Origin: Microcoleus asticus IPMA8
Lineage (GTDB): Bacteria > Cyanobacteriota > Cyanobacteriia > Cyanobacteriales > Microcoleaceae
Length of the DNA: 64,000 nucleotides
Reading direction: 5' to 3'
Assembly: GCF_013179805.1 (NCBI RefSeq)
Contig: NZ_SRRZ01000002.1
Coordinates: 47,537 to 111,536 of the forward strand
Shown one piece after another: positions 49,049 to 57,575 of the stretch. The number at the start of each line of letters is the position of its first letter. Position 1 is the first letter of the stretch. The position numbers and the translations under genes were made by a program. The notes beneath the pieces were generated by a model. That model did no database searches. It saw nothing but the letters and a program-made list of their open reading frames with translations, and had not been told where the DNA came from.

Positions 49049-50515
49049 ATGTTTGCTAAAATAAACAATTTAAAAATTAGAAACAAGGTGCTGCTCGGAT
49101 ATCTAGCGCCAGCAGCTATATACTTAGGGTTTCCCGTAGTAGTTATAGCTACTACAAATCAGGTTTTTAAAACTTTCCAAGAAACGGAAAGGGTACAGCA
49201 GGTAGTCGGAGAAACAACTAATATATCCCTAGGTGCTGAGCAAATGGTACGGGGGCTACGCGGGTATTTAATTAATAATAAAAATCAGGAGTTTTTAACG
49301 GATTTTCGCGCAGGTGCAGAGTTGGCTCGGCAGTCGGCGAATAATGTAGAGCCGACCGTTAAAGATCGGGAACAGAGAATGCGTTTGCACAGGATGCGAG
49401 AGCTAGTCAACCAATATTATGAGGGTTCTAACGAAGACATTGTTCGCTTATTGGAGCAAAATCAGACAGCGAAAGCCACCGCTGTATTTAATACAGGCAA
49501 GTACACAAATTTTGTGAATAACTTTTTGAAAGTGAACCGGGAATTTCGGGAAACAGAATTCAATCTGGTTAAGCAAAAAACGCAAATGACTAAGGAAGCT
49601 TTAAAATTTTTGGTATCGACGCTGGTGGTTGGTTCGGTGCTGTTATTGCTGTTTGGTACGGGTCTTGCTTGGCTGATTTCGTCAGGAATTGTTGGAACTA
49701 TAGATCGCGCAATTAGTTCGATAGCCAGTTCTTCCACTGAGATTGCAGCAACAGTTGAAGAACAGGAACGCATGGCAAGCCAGCAAGCAGCTTCAGTCAA
49801 TCAAACTACTACGACGATGGACGAATTGGGCGCATCTTCTAGAGCGACTTCACAGCAGATAGAAATTGCCGCATCTCAAGCAATGCAAGCTTTAAGTTTA
49901 GCTGGCATAGGTACAAAAGCTGTCGAAGAAACTTTAAAAGCAATGGCAACCCTGAAAACTAAAGTGCAAAATATGCAAGGGCAAATTATGCAGTTGAGCG
50001 AGCAAGCCGATCGCATTGGCAATATCTCAACTTTAGTTAGCGATTTGGCAACTCAAACTAATATGTTAGCGCTAAATGCTGCGGTGGAAGCTGTACGGGC
50101 GGGCGAACACGGCAAAGGGTTCGGCGTTGTGGCATCAGAAATTCGGAAACTTGCCGATCGCAGTAAAAAATCTGCCGCGCAAATTAATCTGTTAGTTGCT
50201 GATATTCAGAAAGCGATTAATTTAACGGTAATGGTGACAGACGAAGGAACTAAAACTGTAGAAGCTGGGGTGAATATTGCATCAGAAACCACTGCGGCAT
50301 TTGCCGGAGTGGCTAATGCAATTAACAACGTGGTTTTGAGTTCTCAGCAAATTTCGCTGAATGCCAAACAGCAAGCGCTCGCGATCGAACAAGTGGTGGA
50401 AGCGATGAACTCTCTCAACCAAGGAGCGGCACAAACGGCTTGCGGTATTGCTCAAACTAAAGTCGGCACTCAAAAATTGAATGAAGCTGCTTTAGATTTA
50501 AAAGCAGTTGTTTAG
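49049..50515 (+). CDS. Methyl-accepting chemotaxis protein with CHASE3-like sensor
   Basis: A 488-residue chemoreceptor. Helix 1 (about 15-35, YLAPAAIYLGFPVVVIATTN) is followed by a helical sensor of CHASE3 type with ERVQQVVGETTNISLGAEQM and RGLRGYLINNKNQEFL. Helix 2 is about 188-210 (FLVSTLVVGSVLLLLFGTGL). The cytoplasmic helical hairpin has the tip NMLALNAAVEAVRAGEHGKG. A HAMP domain is not seen, because only about 30 residues separate helix 2 from the methylation helix. The last residues (LKAVV) match those of the next receptor. ATG 49049 has AGGAAAAAAG before it. Confidence 0.93.
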   Translation: MFAKINNLKIRNKVLLGYLAPAAIYLGFPVVVIATTNQVFKTFQETERVQQVVGETTNISLGAEQMVRGLRGYLINNKNQEFLTDFRAGAELARQSANNVEPTVKDREQRMRLHRMRELVNQYYEGSNEDIVRLLEQNQTAKATAVFNTGKYTNFVNNFLKVNREFRETEFNLVKQKTQMTKEALKFLVSTLVVGSVLLLLFGTGLAWLISSGIVGTIDRAISSIASSSTEIAATVEEQERMASQQAASVNQTTTTMDELGASSRATSQQIEIAASQAMQALSLAGIGTKAVEETLKAMATLKTKVQNMQGQIMQLSEQADRIGNISTLVSDLATQTNMLALNAAVEAVRAGEHGKGFGVVASEIRKLADRSKKSAAQINLLVADIQKAINLTVMVTDEGTKTVEAGVNIASETTAAFAGVANAINNVVLSSQQISLNAKQQALAIEQVVEAMNSLNQGAAQTACGIAQTKVGTQKLNEAALDLKAVV

Positions 50516-50596
50516 AATAGTTATCAGTTATGATAGTTTCCCAAAAAAATGCAGCGGTAGGCAAGCTCCCAGCCCCGATACTCATTAGTCATTTCC

Positions 50597-50617
50597 AAAT
50601 CTCAAATCTCAAATCTC
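50597..50617. repeat. AAATCTC heptamer, three units
   Basis: Three perfect 7-nt units, plus AAAT, between the two receptor genes. Confidence 0.8.
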
Positions 50618-50646
50618 AAATAGTATAAGTTATCTGTTATGAATTT

Positions 50647-52452
50647 ATGATAAAAAAAATTAACAACTGGTCTTTAAGAATTAAAGCGATTGTTTTTGCG
50701 ATCGCCCTCAGTACAATCCCAGTTCTATTGACAGGAGCCATGACTTATTTATTTGCCAGCGAGAACATGACTAACTACGTAATTAAGTACCAAGAATTAC
50801 GGGCGATCGCTACAGCAAATGAAGTCAGCAACTTTCTTTTTGAACGCTACCTAGACGTTAATGAACTAGCTAATTTAGCTATACTGAACGACCCCAGAGT
50901 CAGCAAAAAAACATCAACCAGTCAAAAACAAGCTCTGTTAGATAAATATATAAATGGAGGGGAAGGCTACGACAGTATTGCAGTCGCAGACCTCCAGGGG
51001 AATACTATTTTGCAATCGAGCGGAGAACCGATTACAGATTTCGGAAAACGCGACTATTTTCAAAAAGTAACTAAAACTAATCTTCCTACTGTTGTTCAGC
51101 CCAGGAAGTCATTTATCAATGGCAAATACGCCATTTTTGCAGCGGCGCCAGTTGTCGATATCAATACAGGAAAAACTATCGCCGTCATCAGAACTCGCAC
51201 GCCTACAACTTATTTAGACCAGGGTTTTTACGAAAACACAGATAAATTAATCAGATACTCGGAGGAATTTCAAAAAGAGGAATACCATTTGATTGACGGC
51301 AATGGCAAGTTTTTTTCAGCAACAGAAACTGATGATGTGAGCAGAGATGCACGGTCAGCATTTAATGTTTTTGCCAAATTGCAAGCCGAAAAAAAGATTA
51401 ACAGTGCGATCGATATCGATCGCATTGATGGAGCTAAGCAACTGATTACTTATGCTCCTATTGAAAATTTAAAAAATATGCCCGAATTGGGTTGGAGCGT
51501 GATTATTGCCAACGATACAAAAAATGTATTTGCTCCCCAAGAAGATATGCTGTATGCTCTGATTGCTGGAGTTGGAATGACGGCTGCTATTGTTAGCGTT
51601 ATCGCCACTTTTTTGGCTAGTCGAACTACTGGCTCGGTTAATGAAATTGTGCGGGCGATCGCCTCTTCTTCCTCGCAAATTGGTGTTACCGTGGAACAGC
51701 AGGAACGCATCGCCAGCCAACAACTATATGCTGTCCATCGAACTGCTACTACAATGGATGAATTGGGGGAATCAAGCAAAGCTTGTGCCTCACAAGCCGA
51801 AGCGGCTGCTTTCGGGGCCTCACAGGCCCTTAAACTCACAGCAGGAGGCAGTCAAGCTGTAGACAATACCTTGAAAGAAATGGCAACTTTGACAGAAACG
51901 GTAGGAGCAATTAAAAAGCAAATTTTGCGTTTAAGCGAGCAAACTGATCGCATTGGCAATATCTCCAGTTTAGTCAGCGATTTAGCAAACCAAACAAATA
52001 TGCTTGCCCTCAACGCTGCTGTCGAAGCAGTGAGAGCAGGTGAAAGCGGCAAAGGATTTGCTGTTGTTGCCAGCGAGATTCGCAAATTAGCCGATCGGAG
52101 CCAGGAATCTGCTAGCAAGATTAATGCTTTAGTTGCAGACATCCAGAAAGCGATTATTTCAACAGAAACGGTGATGGATAATGGCACAAAAACTGTAGAA
52201 AATGGAGTAAGAATTGCCAGAAAAACTGCTGACGCATTTGCTGGGGTGGCAGAATCGATTGAGCGCATTGTTTTGAACAGCAAACAAATTTCTTGTACTG
52301 CAATAAACCAGGCGATCGCCATTGAGGATGTAGTTGAAGTTGTCAACTCTCTTAACCTCGCTGCCCAGGAAACTGCCACCGGAATTTCTCAAGTCAAACT
52401 CGGCATTTCTAAACTCAACCAAGCAGCCCAAAATTTAAAAGCAGTAGTTTAG
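50647..52452 (+). CDS. Methyl-accepting chemotaxis protein with dCache-like sensor
   Basis: A 601-residue chemoreceptor. Helix 1 (about 13-37) is followed by a large periplasmic dCache_1-type domain (about 40-300, with FLFERYLDVNELANLAIL, QSSGEPITDFGKRDYFQKV and PVVDINTGKTIAVIRTR). Helix 2 is about 305-325 (DMLYALIAGVGMTAAIVS). The signalling part is nearly the same as in the first receptor (SDLANQTNMLALNAAVEAVR). HAMP is again absent. A dCache domain typically binds small molecules such as amino acids. Ligand unknown. Confidence 0.93.
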   Translation: MIKKINNWSLRIKAIVFAIALSTIPVLLTGAMTYLFASENMTNYVIKYQELRAIATANEVSNFLFERYLDVNELANLAILNDPRVSKKTSTSQKQALLDKYINGGEGYDSIAVADLQGNTILQSSGEPITDFGKRDYFQKVTKTNLPTVVQPRKSFINGKYAIFAAAPVVDINTGKTIAVIRTRTPTTYLDQGFYENTDKLIRYSEEFQKEEYHLIDGNGKFFSATETDDVSRDARSAFNVFAKLQAEKKINSAIDIDRIDGAKQLITYAPIENLKNMPELGWSVIIANDTKNVFAPQEDMLYALIAGVGMTAAIVSVIATFLASRTTGSVNEIVRAIASSSSQIGVTVEQQERIASQQLYAVHRTATTMDELGESSKACASQAEAAAFGASQALKLTAGGSQAVDNTLKEMATLTETVGAIKKQILRLSEQTDRIGNISSLVSDLANQTNMLALNAAVEAVRAGESGKGFAVVASEIRKLADRSQESASKINALVADIQKAIISTETVMDNGTKTVENGVRIARKTADAFAGVAESIERIVLNSKQISCTAINQAIAIEDVVEVVNSLNLAAQETATGISQVKLGISKLNQAAQNLKAVV

Positions 52453-52501
52453 TCAGATGTTGGAAGATGTTCGACAAAAAATGTAACGGATAGAAGAAAG
52501 A

Positions 52502-52571
52502 ATTACCAATAACCGATTACCACTTCTAGATTACCGATTACCACTTCTCAATTAGCGATGACCCATTACCG
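52502..52571. repeat. ATTACCA/ATTACCG heptamer array reaching the cheA start
   Basis: Ten consecutive degenerate 7-mers (ATTACCA, ATAACCG, ATTACCA, CTTCTAG, ATTACCG, ATTACCA, CTTCTCA, ATTAGCG, ATGACCC, ATTACCG). One of them holds an in-frame ATG at 52558. Confidence 0.75.
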
Positions 52572-52581
52572 AAAGATATAT

Positions 52582-55083
52582 ATGATTGAAGATGAAGAAC
52601 TCCGAGATGTATTTAAAATCGCTAGTCAAGAACACTTGCAGAAACTAGACGATGGATTGCTGTACTTGGAACAACACCCGAGGGACACAGCTAAGTTAGA
52701 AGAATTGCTGCGAGAAACTCATTCTCTTAAAGGCGATGCTGGAATGCTGGGAGTAAAAGATGTAGCATCTTTAGCTCACCAAATAGAGCATATTTTGGGA
52801 GGTGTCAAGCGGGGAGAAACTCAACTAAATCTAGATATTAGCGATCGACTTTCGCAAGGTTTAGACGCCATGCGCAAACTCGTTAACGAAGCCGTCACGG
52901 GCCAAGATTCCGGCGTCAATACATTTTACGTGCTCGCTAGCATGATGGGTGCTTCTAACAAGCCCCAGTTAGTCCCCCCGACAGCAGAGCCAGCATCTTC
53001 ACAAGTACCGGAACAAGAATTAGTAAAAATGCAATTTACTGATTCGGAAACGCCGCCACCAGAAACAAACAGTGAAACTTCTTTCGCCACTGATTTATAT
53101 AATAATTTCTCTTTGTTGACGCTACCATCCGAGCAAGAATTGCTGCAGCAAGCTCAAAACTTGCCTGCCGCTTCTGGGCCCGCTGCTGCATCGGCTTCTT
53201 CATCGGCTTCTCAACCCACTGTTAACGGTTCCTTTAGTTCGTCTTACCGCATTGAAACAATTCGCGTTGCTACCCAAAATCTAGACGATTTAATGACTCA
53301 AGCAGGGGAACTTACTGTTACCAAAACTCGGCTAGTACACCGACTTGCTGCTCTCGGAAAGCTGACCGCTTTGTGGGAAGATTGGAGCCGAGAAGCTTTA
53401 AAAAATCGGTTGGCTCTTAATCAGATAGAAGCTGAGGAAACTGGGTTTCAACAAAACGCGGTCGTCATGCAGTTACATAGTTATTGCCAGCGGACTGAAG
53501 AGCATTTAGAATGTCTGGGAGATCTAGTAAATCATTTGAACAATCGAGTTGATGAAGATACTGCCAGACTCGAATTAATTGCTGAGGAATTAGGCTCAGG
53601 AATTCGCACTCTCAGACTGCTGCCTTTGTCTACTATTTTTAATCTATTTCCCCGAGCGGTTAGAGACTTGGCGAAACGGGAAGGAAAAGAAGTTGAATTA
53701 GTCATCGAAGGTGGAGAAATTCTAGTTGATAAACGCATTTTAGAAGAAATGAAAGACCCTTTGATGCACATGATTCGGAATGCGATCGACCACGGCATCG
53801 AGACTGCCGCTGGACGCGAAAAGCTCGGCAAACCTCCCGCCGGAACTCTCCGAATTAAAGGCTACCATACTGCTAGTAATATTATTATTGAAGTTGCTGA
53901 TGATGGCCAGGGTCTGAATCTCGATCGCATTAAACAAACTGCTCTCAAACGCAACATCTGCACGCCGGAAGCACTCGCCATCATGACAGAAAGCCAAATT
54001 CAATCCCTGATTTTTTCTCCTGGTTTTTCCACCAGAACATTTGTTACTGAAATCTCGGGTCGGGGAGTGGGTTTAGATGTAGTTAAGACTAATGTTGAAG
54101 CACTAAAAGGCAGCATTCAAGTTGAATCTGTATCAGGAAAAGGATGCAGCTTACGGCTCCTACTCAGCACGTCTATAGCTACTGCTAATATATTAATTTT
54201 TGCGGTTGAAAATCTTGCTTACGGGCTGCCAATTGAGTTTGTGGAAACGGCAAAAATGGTTGCTTATTCTGATGTTTTTACCGTGGAAGGTAAGGCAACT
54301 ATACTTGCCAATGGTCAGCCCATATCAGTTGCTTATTTGGCAGATATACTAGAATTAAACAAGAGAGCATGGCTTCCGAAAAATCGGGAGTGGACACAGG
54401 AAAGCGGGATAGATATCAACAGAAAAGTAGAGGGATTCTCCCTGAATTCAAATTCACCGAAAATGTCTTGTATTGTTCTGAAAGTTGGGGAGGAAAGATT
54501 GGGATTATTTATAGATGCTTTGATTGAGGCACAGGATGTGGTGATTAAACCTCAAAGTCAATTGCTGAAACGGGTGCGAAATGTTTCAGGTGCAACGATT
54601 CTCGGGACGGGGGAAGTTTGTATGGTACTCAATCCCCACGATTTGATAAAATCTGTACGCCAGCAAGTTTCGCCGCGTGGGGTTTCTGGTGGGCGATCGC
54701 CTATTGAGACGGTCAGCCGAAAACAAGTTATACTTTTAGCAGAAGACTCGATCGCTACCCGCACTCAAGAAAAGCGTATCCTGGAAGGCGCGGGTTACGA
54801 AGTTGTGACAGCGGTAGACGGATTGGATGCTTTCCATAAATTAAAAACTCGCTACTTTGATGCAGTGATTTCTGACGTGCAAATGCCAAATTTAGACGGT
54901 TTGGCGCTGACTGTTAAGATTCGAGAGCAAAAAGAATACAGTGAGTTGCCGATAATTTTAGTGACATCTTTGGCGTCGGATGAAGATAGAAAAAGAGGGG
55001 CTGATGCCGGGGCAAATGCTTATATTCCTAAAGGTACGTTCAATCAAGATGTGCTGGTAGAGACACTAAAAAGGTTAGTTTAA
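52582..55083 (+). CDS. cheA: Hybrid chemotaxis kinase CheA-REC
   Basis: An 833-residue protein. It contains the Hpt domain with phosphorylatable His47 (LLRETHSLKGDAGMLG), a Pro/Ser linker, the dimerisation helices, an HATPase with NAIDHGIET and DDGQGLN, a CheW-like domain (about 560-690) and a C-terminal receiver (about 708-830, FDAVISDVQMPNLDG with the phosphoacceptor Asp). Kinase and receiver in one chain match the WspE/FrzE type. The start could also be ATG 52558, 8 codons upstream inside the heptamer array. ATG 52582 gives the usual N-terminus and was used. Confidence 0.94.
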   Translation: MIEDEELRDVFKIASQEHLQKLDDGLLYLEQHPRDTAKLEELLRETHSLKGDAGMLGVKDVASLAHQIEHILGGVKRGETQLNLDISDRLSQGLDAMRKLVNEAVTGQDSGVNTFYVLASMMGASNKPQLVPPTAEPASSQVPEQELVKMQFTDSETPPPETNSETSFATDLYNNFSLLTLPSEQELLQQAQNLPAASGPAAASASSSASQPTVNGSFSSSYRIETIRVATQNLDDLMTQAGELTVTKTRLVHRLAALGKLTALWEDWSREALKNRLALNQIEAEETGFQQNAVVMQLHSYCQRTEEHLECLGDLVNHLNNRVDEDTARLELIAEELGSGIRTLRLLPLSTIFNLFPRAVRDLAKREGKEVELVIEGGEILVDKRILEEMKDPLMHMIRNAIDHGIETAAGREKLGKPPAGTLRIKGYHTASNIIIEVADDGQGLNLDRIKQTALKRNICTPEALAIMTESQIQSLIFSPGFSTRTFVTEISGRGVGLDVVKTNVEALKGSIQVESVSGKGCSLRLLLSTSIATANILIFAVENLAYGLPIEFVETAKMVAYSDVFTVEGKATILANGQPISVAYLADILELNKRAWLPKNREWTQESGIDINRKVEGFSLNSNSPKMSCIVLKVGEERLGLFIDALIEAQDVVIKPQSQLLKRVRNVSGATILGTGEVCMVLNPHDLIKSVRQQVSPRGVSGGRSPIETVSRKQVILLAEDSIATRTQEKRILEGAGYEVVTAVDGLDAFHKLKTRYFDAVISDVQMPNLDGLALTVKIREQKEYSELPIILVTSLASDEDRKRGADAGANAYIPKGTFNQDVLVETLKRLV

Positions 55084-55084
55084 C

Positions 55085-55126
55085 CATTAGTCATTAGTCA
55101 TTAGTCATTAGTCATTAGTTATTAGC
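55085..55126. repeat. CATTAGT heptamer array (six units)
   Basis: Five perfect CATTAGT units and one TATTAGC lie directly after the cheA stop. A further run of CCCAATT/TACCATT-like 7-mers follows to 55226, ahead of the cheB start. Confidence 0.88.
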
Positions 55127-55232
55127 CATTTGTTATTGACTACCTATTAGCAATGCCCAATGCTCAGTCTCCAGTGCGCAATTCCCAGTGCATCGAAGCC
55201 CAATTTACCATTCCCAATTTACCAATAAACTG

Positions 55233-56318
55233 ATGTTATCGCCCATTAAATTATTGTTAGTTGAAGATTCTCCAGTAGTTACGATCGTCCTCAAACGAAT
55301 TTTTGATTCCTCGCCCGAAATCCAAGTTGTAGGAACCGCTTCCAACGGATTAAAAGCACTGGAATTAATACCTAAACTTCACCCAGAAGTAATCTGTACT
55401 GATTTGAACATGGCACCAATGAACGGGTTAGAATTCACGAAAGAAGTAATGAAGAAATATCCGCTACCAATTTTAGTAATTAGTGCTTCAGTGCAAGCGG
55501 ATGATACTCAAAATGTATTTCAAGTGTTAAATGCTGGTGCATTGGATGTTTTTCCGAAACCGATTGGCGGGTCGGTATCAGATTACGCTCGCATGGCCAA
55601 TCAATTAATAGCTAAAGTTAAAATACTCTCAGGAGTTAAAGTATTTACACGGCATCAAAGAATGGTGCAAAAAGAAGATAATAACAAAATTGTAAAAATC
55701 AACCAAGTACCAGTTTCTAATTACAAATTTTCCAACGAAAATGTTAAATCTTCAACTATTAAAGTCTTGGCTATAGGGGCTTCTACAGGGGGGCCTCAAG
55801 CACTGTACGCTATTATTTCTAAGCTTCCGGCTAATTTTCCAGTGCCTGTAATTTGCGTTCAGCACATCAGTGAAGGTTTTTTGAAAGGATTAGTTGATTG
55901 GCTGGCTTGTGAATCTAAACTGCCGGTAAAAATAGCGGGTTTGGGGGAATTACCGCAAGCTGGTATTGTTTACTTTCCGCCAGAAAAACGTCATTTAGAA
56001 TTGGATTCTCAAGGGCGATTTATTTATTCTCAAGCTGAGCACGTCGCGGGACACTGCCCCTCAATAACGGTAACATTTAAGTCAGTTGCTAAAGTTTACG
56101 GTCGGGCTGCGGCGGGTGTTTTGCTGACAGGAATGGGTAGAGATGGTGCTGAGGGAATGTTGGCGATCGCCCAACTCGGCGGCTTGACAATTGCTCAAGA
56201 TGAAGCTAGTTGCGTTGTTTTCGGAATGCCGAAAGAAGCGATCGCCCTCTGTGCGGCCCAATATATTCTACCTGTCAGCGCGATCGCTCCTCTACTCCTG
56301 ACAAAATTAAAAATTTAG
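55233..56318 (+). CDS. cheB: Chemotaxis response regulator protein-glutamate methylesterase CheB
   Basis: A 361-residue protein with receiver Asp57 in EVICTDLNM and a methylesterase domain. The catalytic triad is Ser184 (IGASTGGPQA), His211 (VQHISEGF) and Asp304 (TGMGRDGAEGM). It removes methyl groups put on receptors by CheR and can deamidate glutamines. The ATG at 55233 (MLSPIKLLLVEDS) gives the normal receiver start, and an upstream ATG at 55188 is a repeat-encoded extension. It ends the operon. Confidence 0.95.
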   Translation: MLSPIKLLLVEDSPVVTIVLKRIFDSSPEIQVVGTASNGLKALELIPKLHPEVICTDLNMAPMNGLEFTKEVMKKYPLPILVISASVQADDTQNVFQVLNAGALDVFPKPIGGSVSDYARMANQLIAKVKILSGVKVFTRHQRMVQKEDNNKIVKINQVPVSNYKFSNENVKSSTIKVLAIGASTGGPQALYAIISKLPANFPVPVICVQHISEGFLKGLVDWLACESKLPVKIAGLGELPQAGIVYFPPEKRHLELDSQGRFIYSQAEHVAGHCPSITVTFKSVAKVYGRAAAGVLLTGMGRDGAEGMLAIAQLGGLTIAQDEASCVVFGMPKEAIALCAAQYILPVSAIAPLLLTKLKI

Positions 56319-56446
56319 GACTAACCCCCCAAATAGTGCAGAATACCCCGCCCCCCGACGGGTTAAAGAAGCCGGGGTTATAAAGGACGATCGCCACTTT
56401 TTAGTTCATTAATTACTCAAAACTGAACTTTTTTTTCTAAGTCTGA

Positions 56447-56833
56447 TTATTTGATTTTAATAAACTTACCAATTACCTCGCGCAATTTATCAGCATCAAA
56501 CGGCTTAGTTAAATACTCGGTTGCTCCCGCCAAACGCCCCTGTACCTTATCAAAGGCTCCATCTCGCGCTGTCAGCATTACGATCGGCAAATTCTGAAAC
56601 TGAGGCAAGCTGCGCACTGTGCGGCAGAGTTCCAACCCGTCAATCCCAGGCATCGAAACATCGAGCAACAAAACCGAAATTTGTTCGTGATAAATCGTTG
56701 ATAAAGCATCCACTGCATTGTCGGTTACGAGAACTCTAAACTCTTTGCTTAAAGCCTGTTTAACAAGTCCTTGCATCACGACGCTATCATCAACTGCCAA
56801 AATAGTTGGTACTTGACTATTACTTGCACACAT
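56447..56833 (-). CDS. Single-domain response regulator (CheY/PilG-like)
   Basis: A 128-residue receiver with AVDDSVV, phosphoacceptor Asp58 (LLLDVSMPGIDG), MLTARDG and the C-terminal lysine in YLTKPFDADKL. There is no output domain. A good GGGAGAAAAAT ribosome binding site precedes it. It converges with the chemosensory operon and is the only stand-alone receiver in the window. It could receive phosphate from CheA, but the arrangement does not prove it. The sequence is nearer to two-component CheY or PilG/PilH-like regulators than to flagellar CheY. Confidence 0.9.
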   Translation of the reverse strand: MCASNSQVPTILAVDDSVVMQGLVKQALSKEFRVLVTDNAVDALSTIYHEQISVLLLDVSMPGIDGLELCRTVRSLPQFQNLPIVMLTARDGAFDKVQGRLAGATEYLTKPFDADKLREVIGKFIKIK

Positions 56834-57575
56834 ATTTTTCTCCCTGTTTATTTATAGTTCTTGAAAATACAAAACATAATTCCCCCCGTCATTTTTTGAG
56901 AGTTGCCTCTGGGTAATAATTCCCAACCCCGTTGGAGCGTTAGTAGAAACCTTACCCCTGTTTTTTTTACCTAAAACTCGAAAAAAGGGATTGGGAGAGT
57001 GGTCGATCGGGGATTACAAAAGTTGCCAAATGTGCATCCCAGCCCATAAACCCTAGACGGTCGAGTTTGACCAACTATTGTTACAAATTTTAACATATTA
57101 GCAATCTTTTGTAGTTCATCTCCTAAGTGTAGTTGAACAGCAGGCTGCGGCACAGCTCGGTAAAGGACATTGGTATTGTGGCACAAGCCAATGATTTAAA
57201 TCTACCAGCAAGCCCCCTACCCACGATTAAACAAGTCTGTTAAAATGTAATTAAACTGATTAAAAAATTCTAGATAAGCAATCGCCATATATTTTGGAAA
57301 GCTGCTTCCTCCCAACAGAGGCTTTTAGATTTAGAGAGCCGGAGGTATTCAAAAGCAGAATTCACTGGAAGTATAATTTATACAGTCTTAGATCTGGGGT
57401 GATCTAACTCCCATAATTCCAAAGTTTCCCTGTCAGTCAAGAGGTTAGTCTGAGTTCGGCGCAAGCAGCCTGCGCGGGACTTGCGCCCACATTCTCCCAG
57501 CACAAAATTCATAGCTTGTTTTTTAAGGGAAGTATTGAGAAGGGCGGTTGCCACCAACTAGACGGGCAGTTACAA
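56834..57575. other. Long spacer between response regulator and GAF histidine kinase
   Basis: About 740 bp with promoters for both divergent genes. The opposite-strand frame 56971-57186 shows no family pattern. No repeat array or RNA gene could be recognised. Confidence 0.4.

Noticed and set aside
56971..57186. Minus-strand 71-codon frame
   Set aside because: No family pattern in a long promoter-containing spacer.
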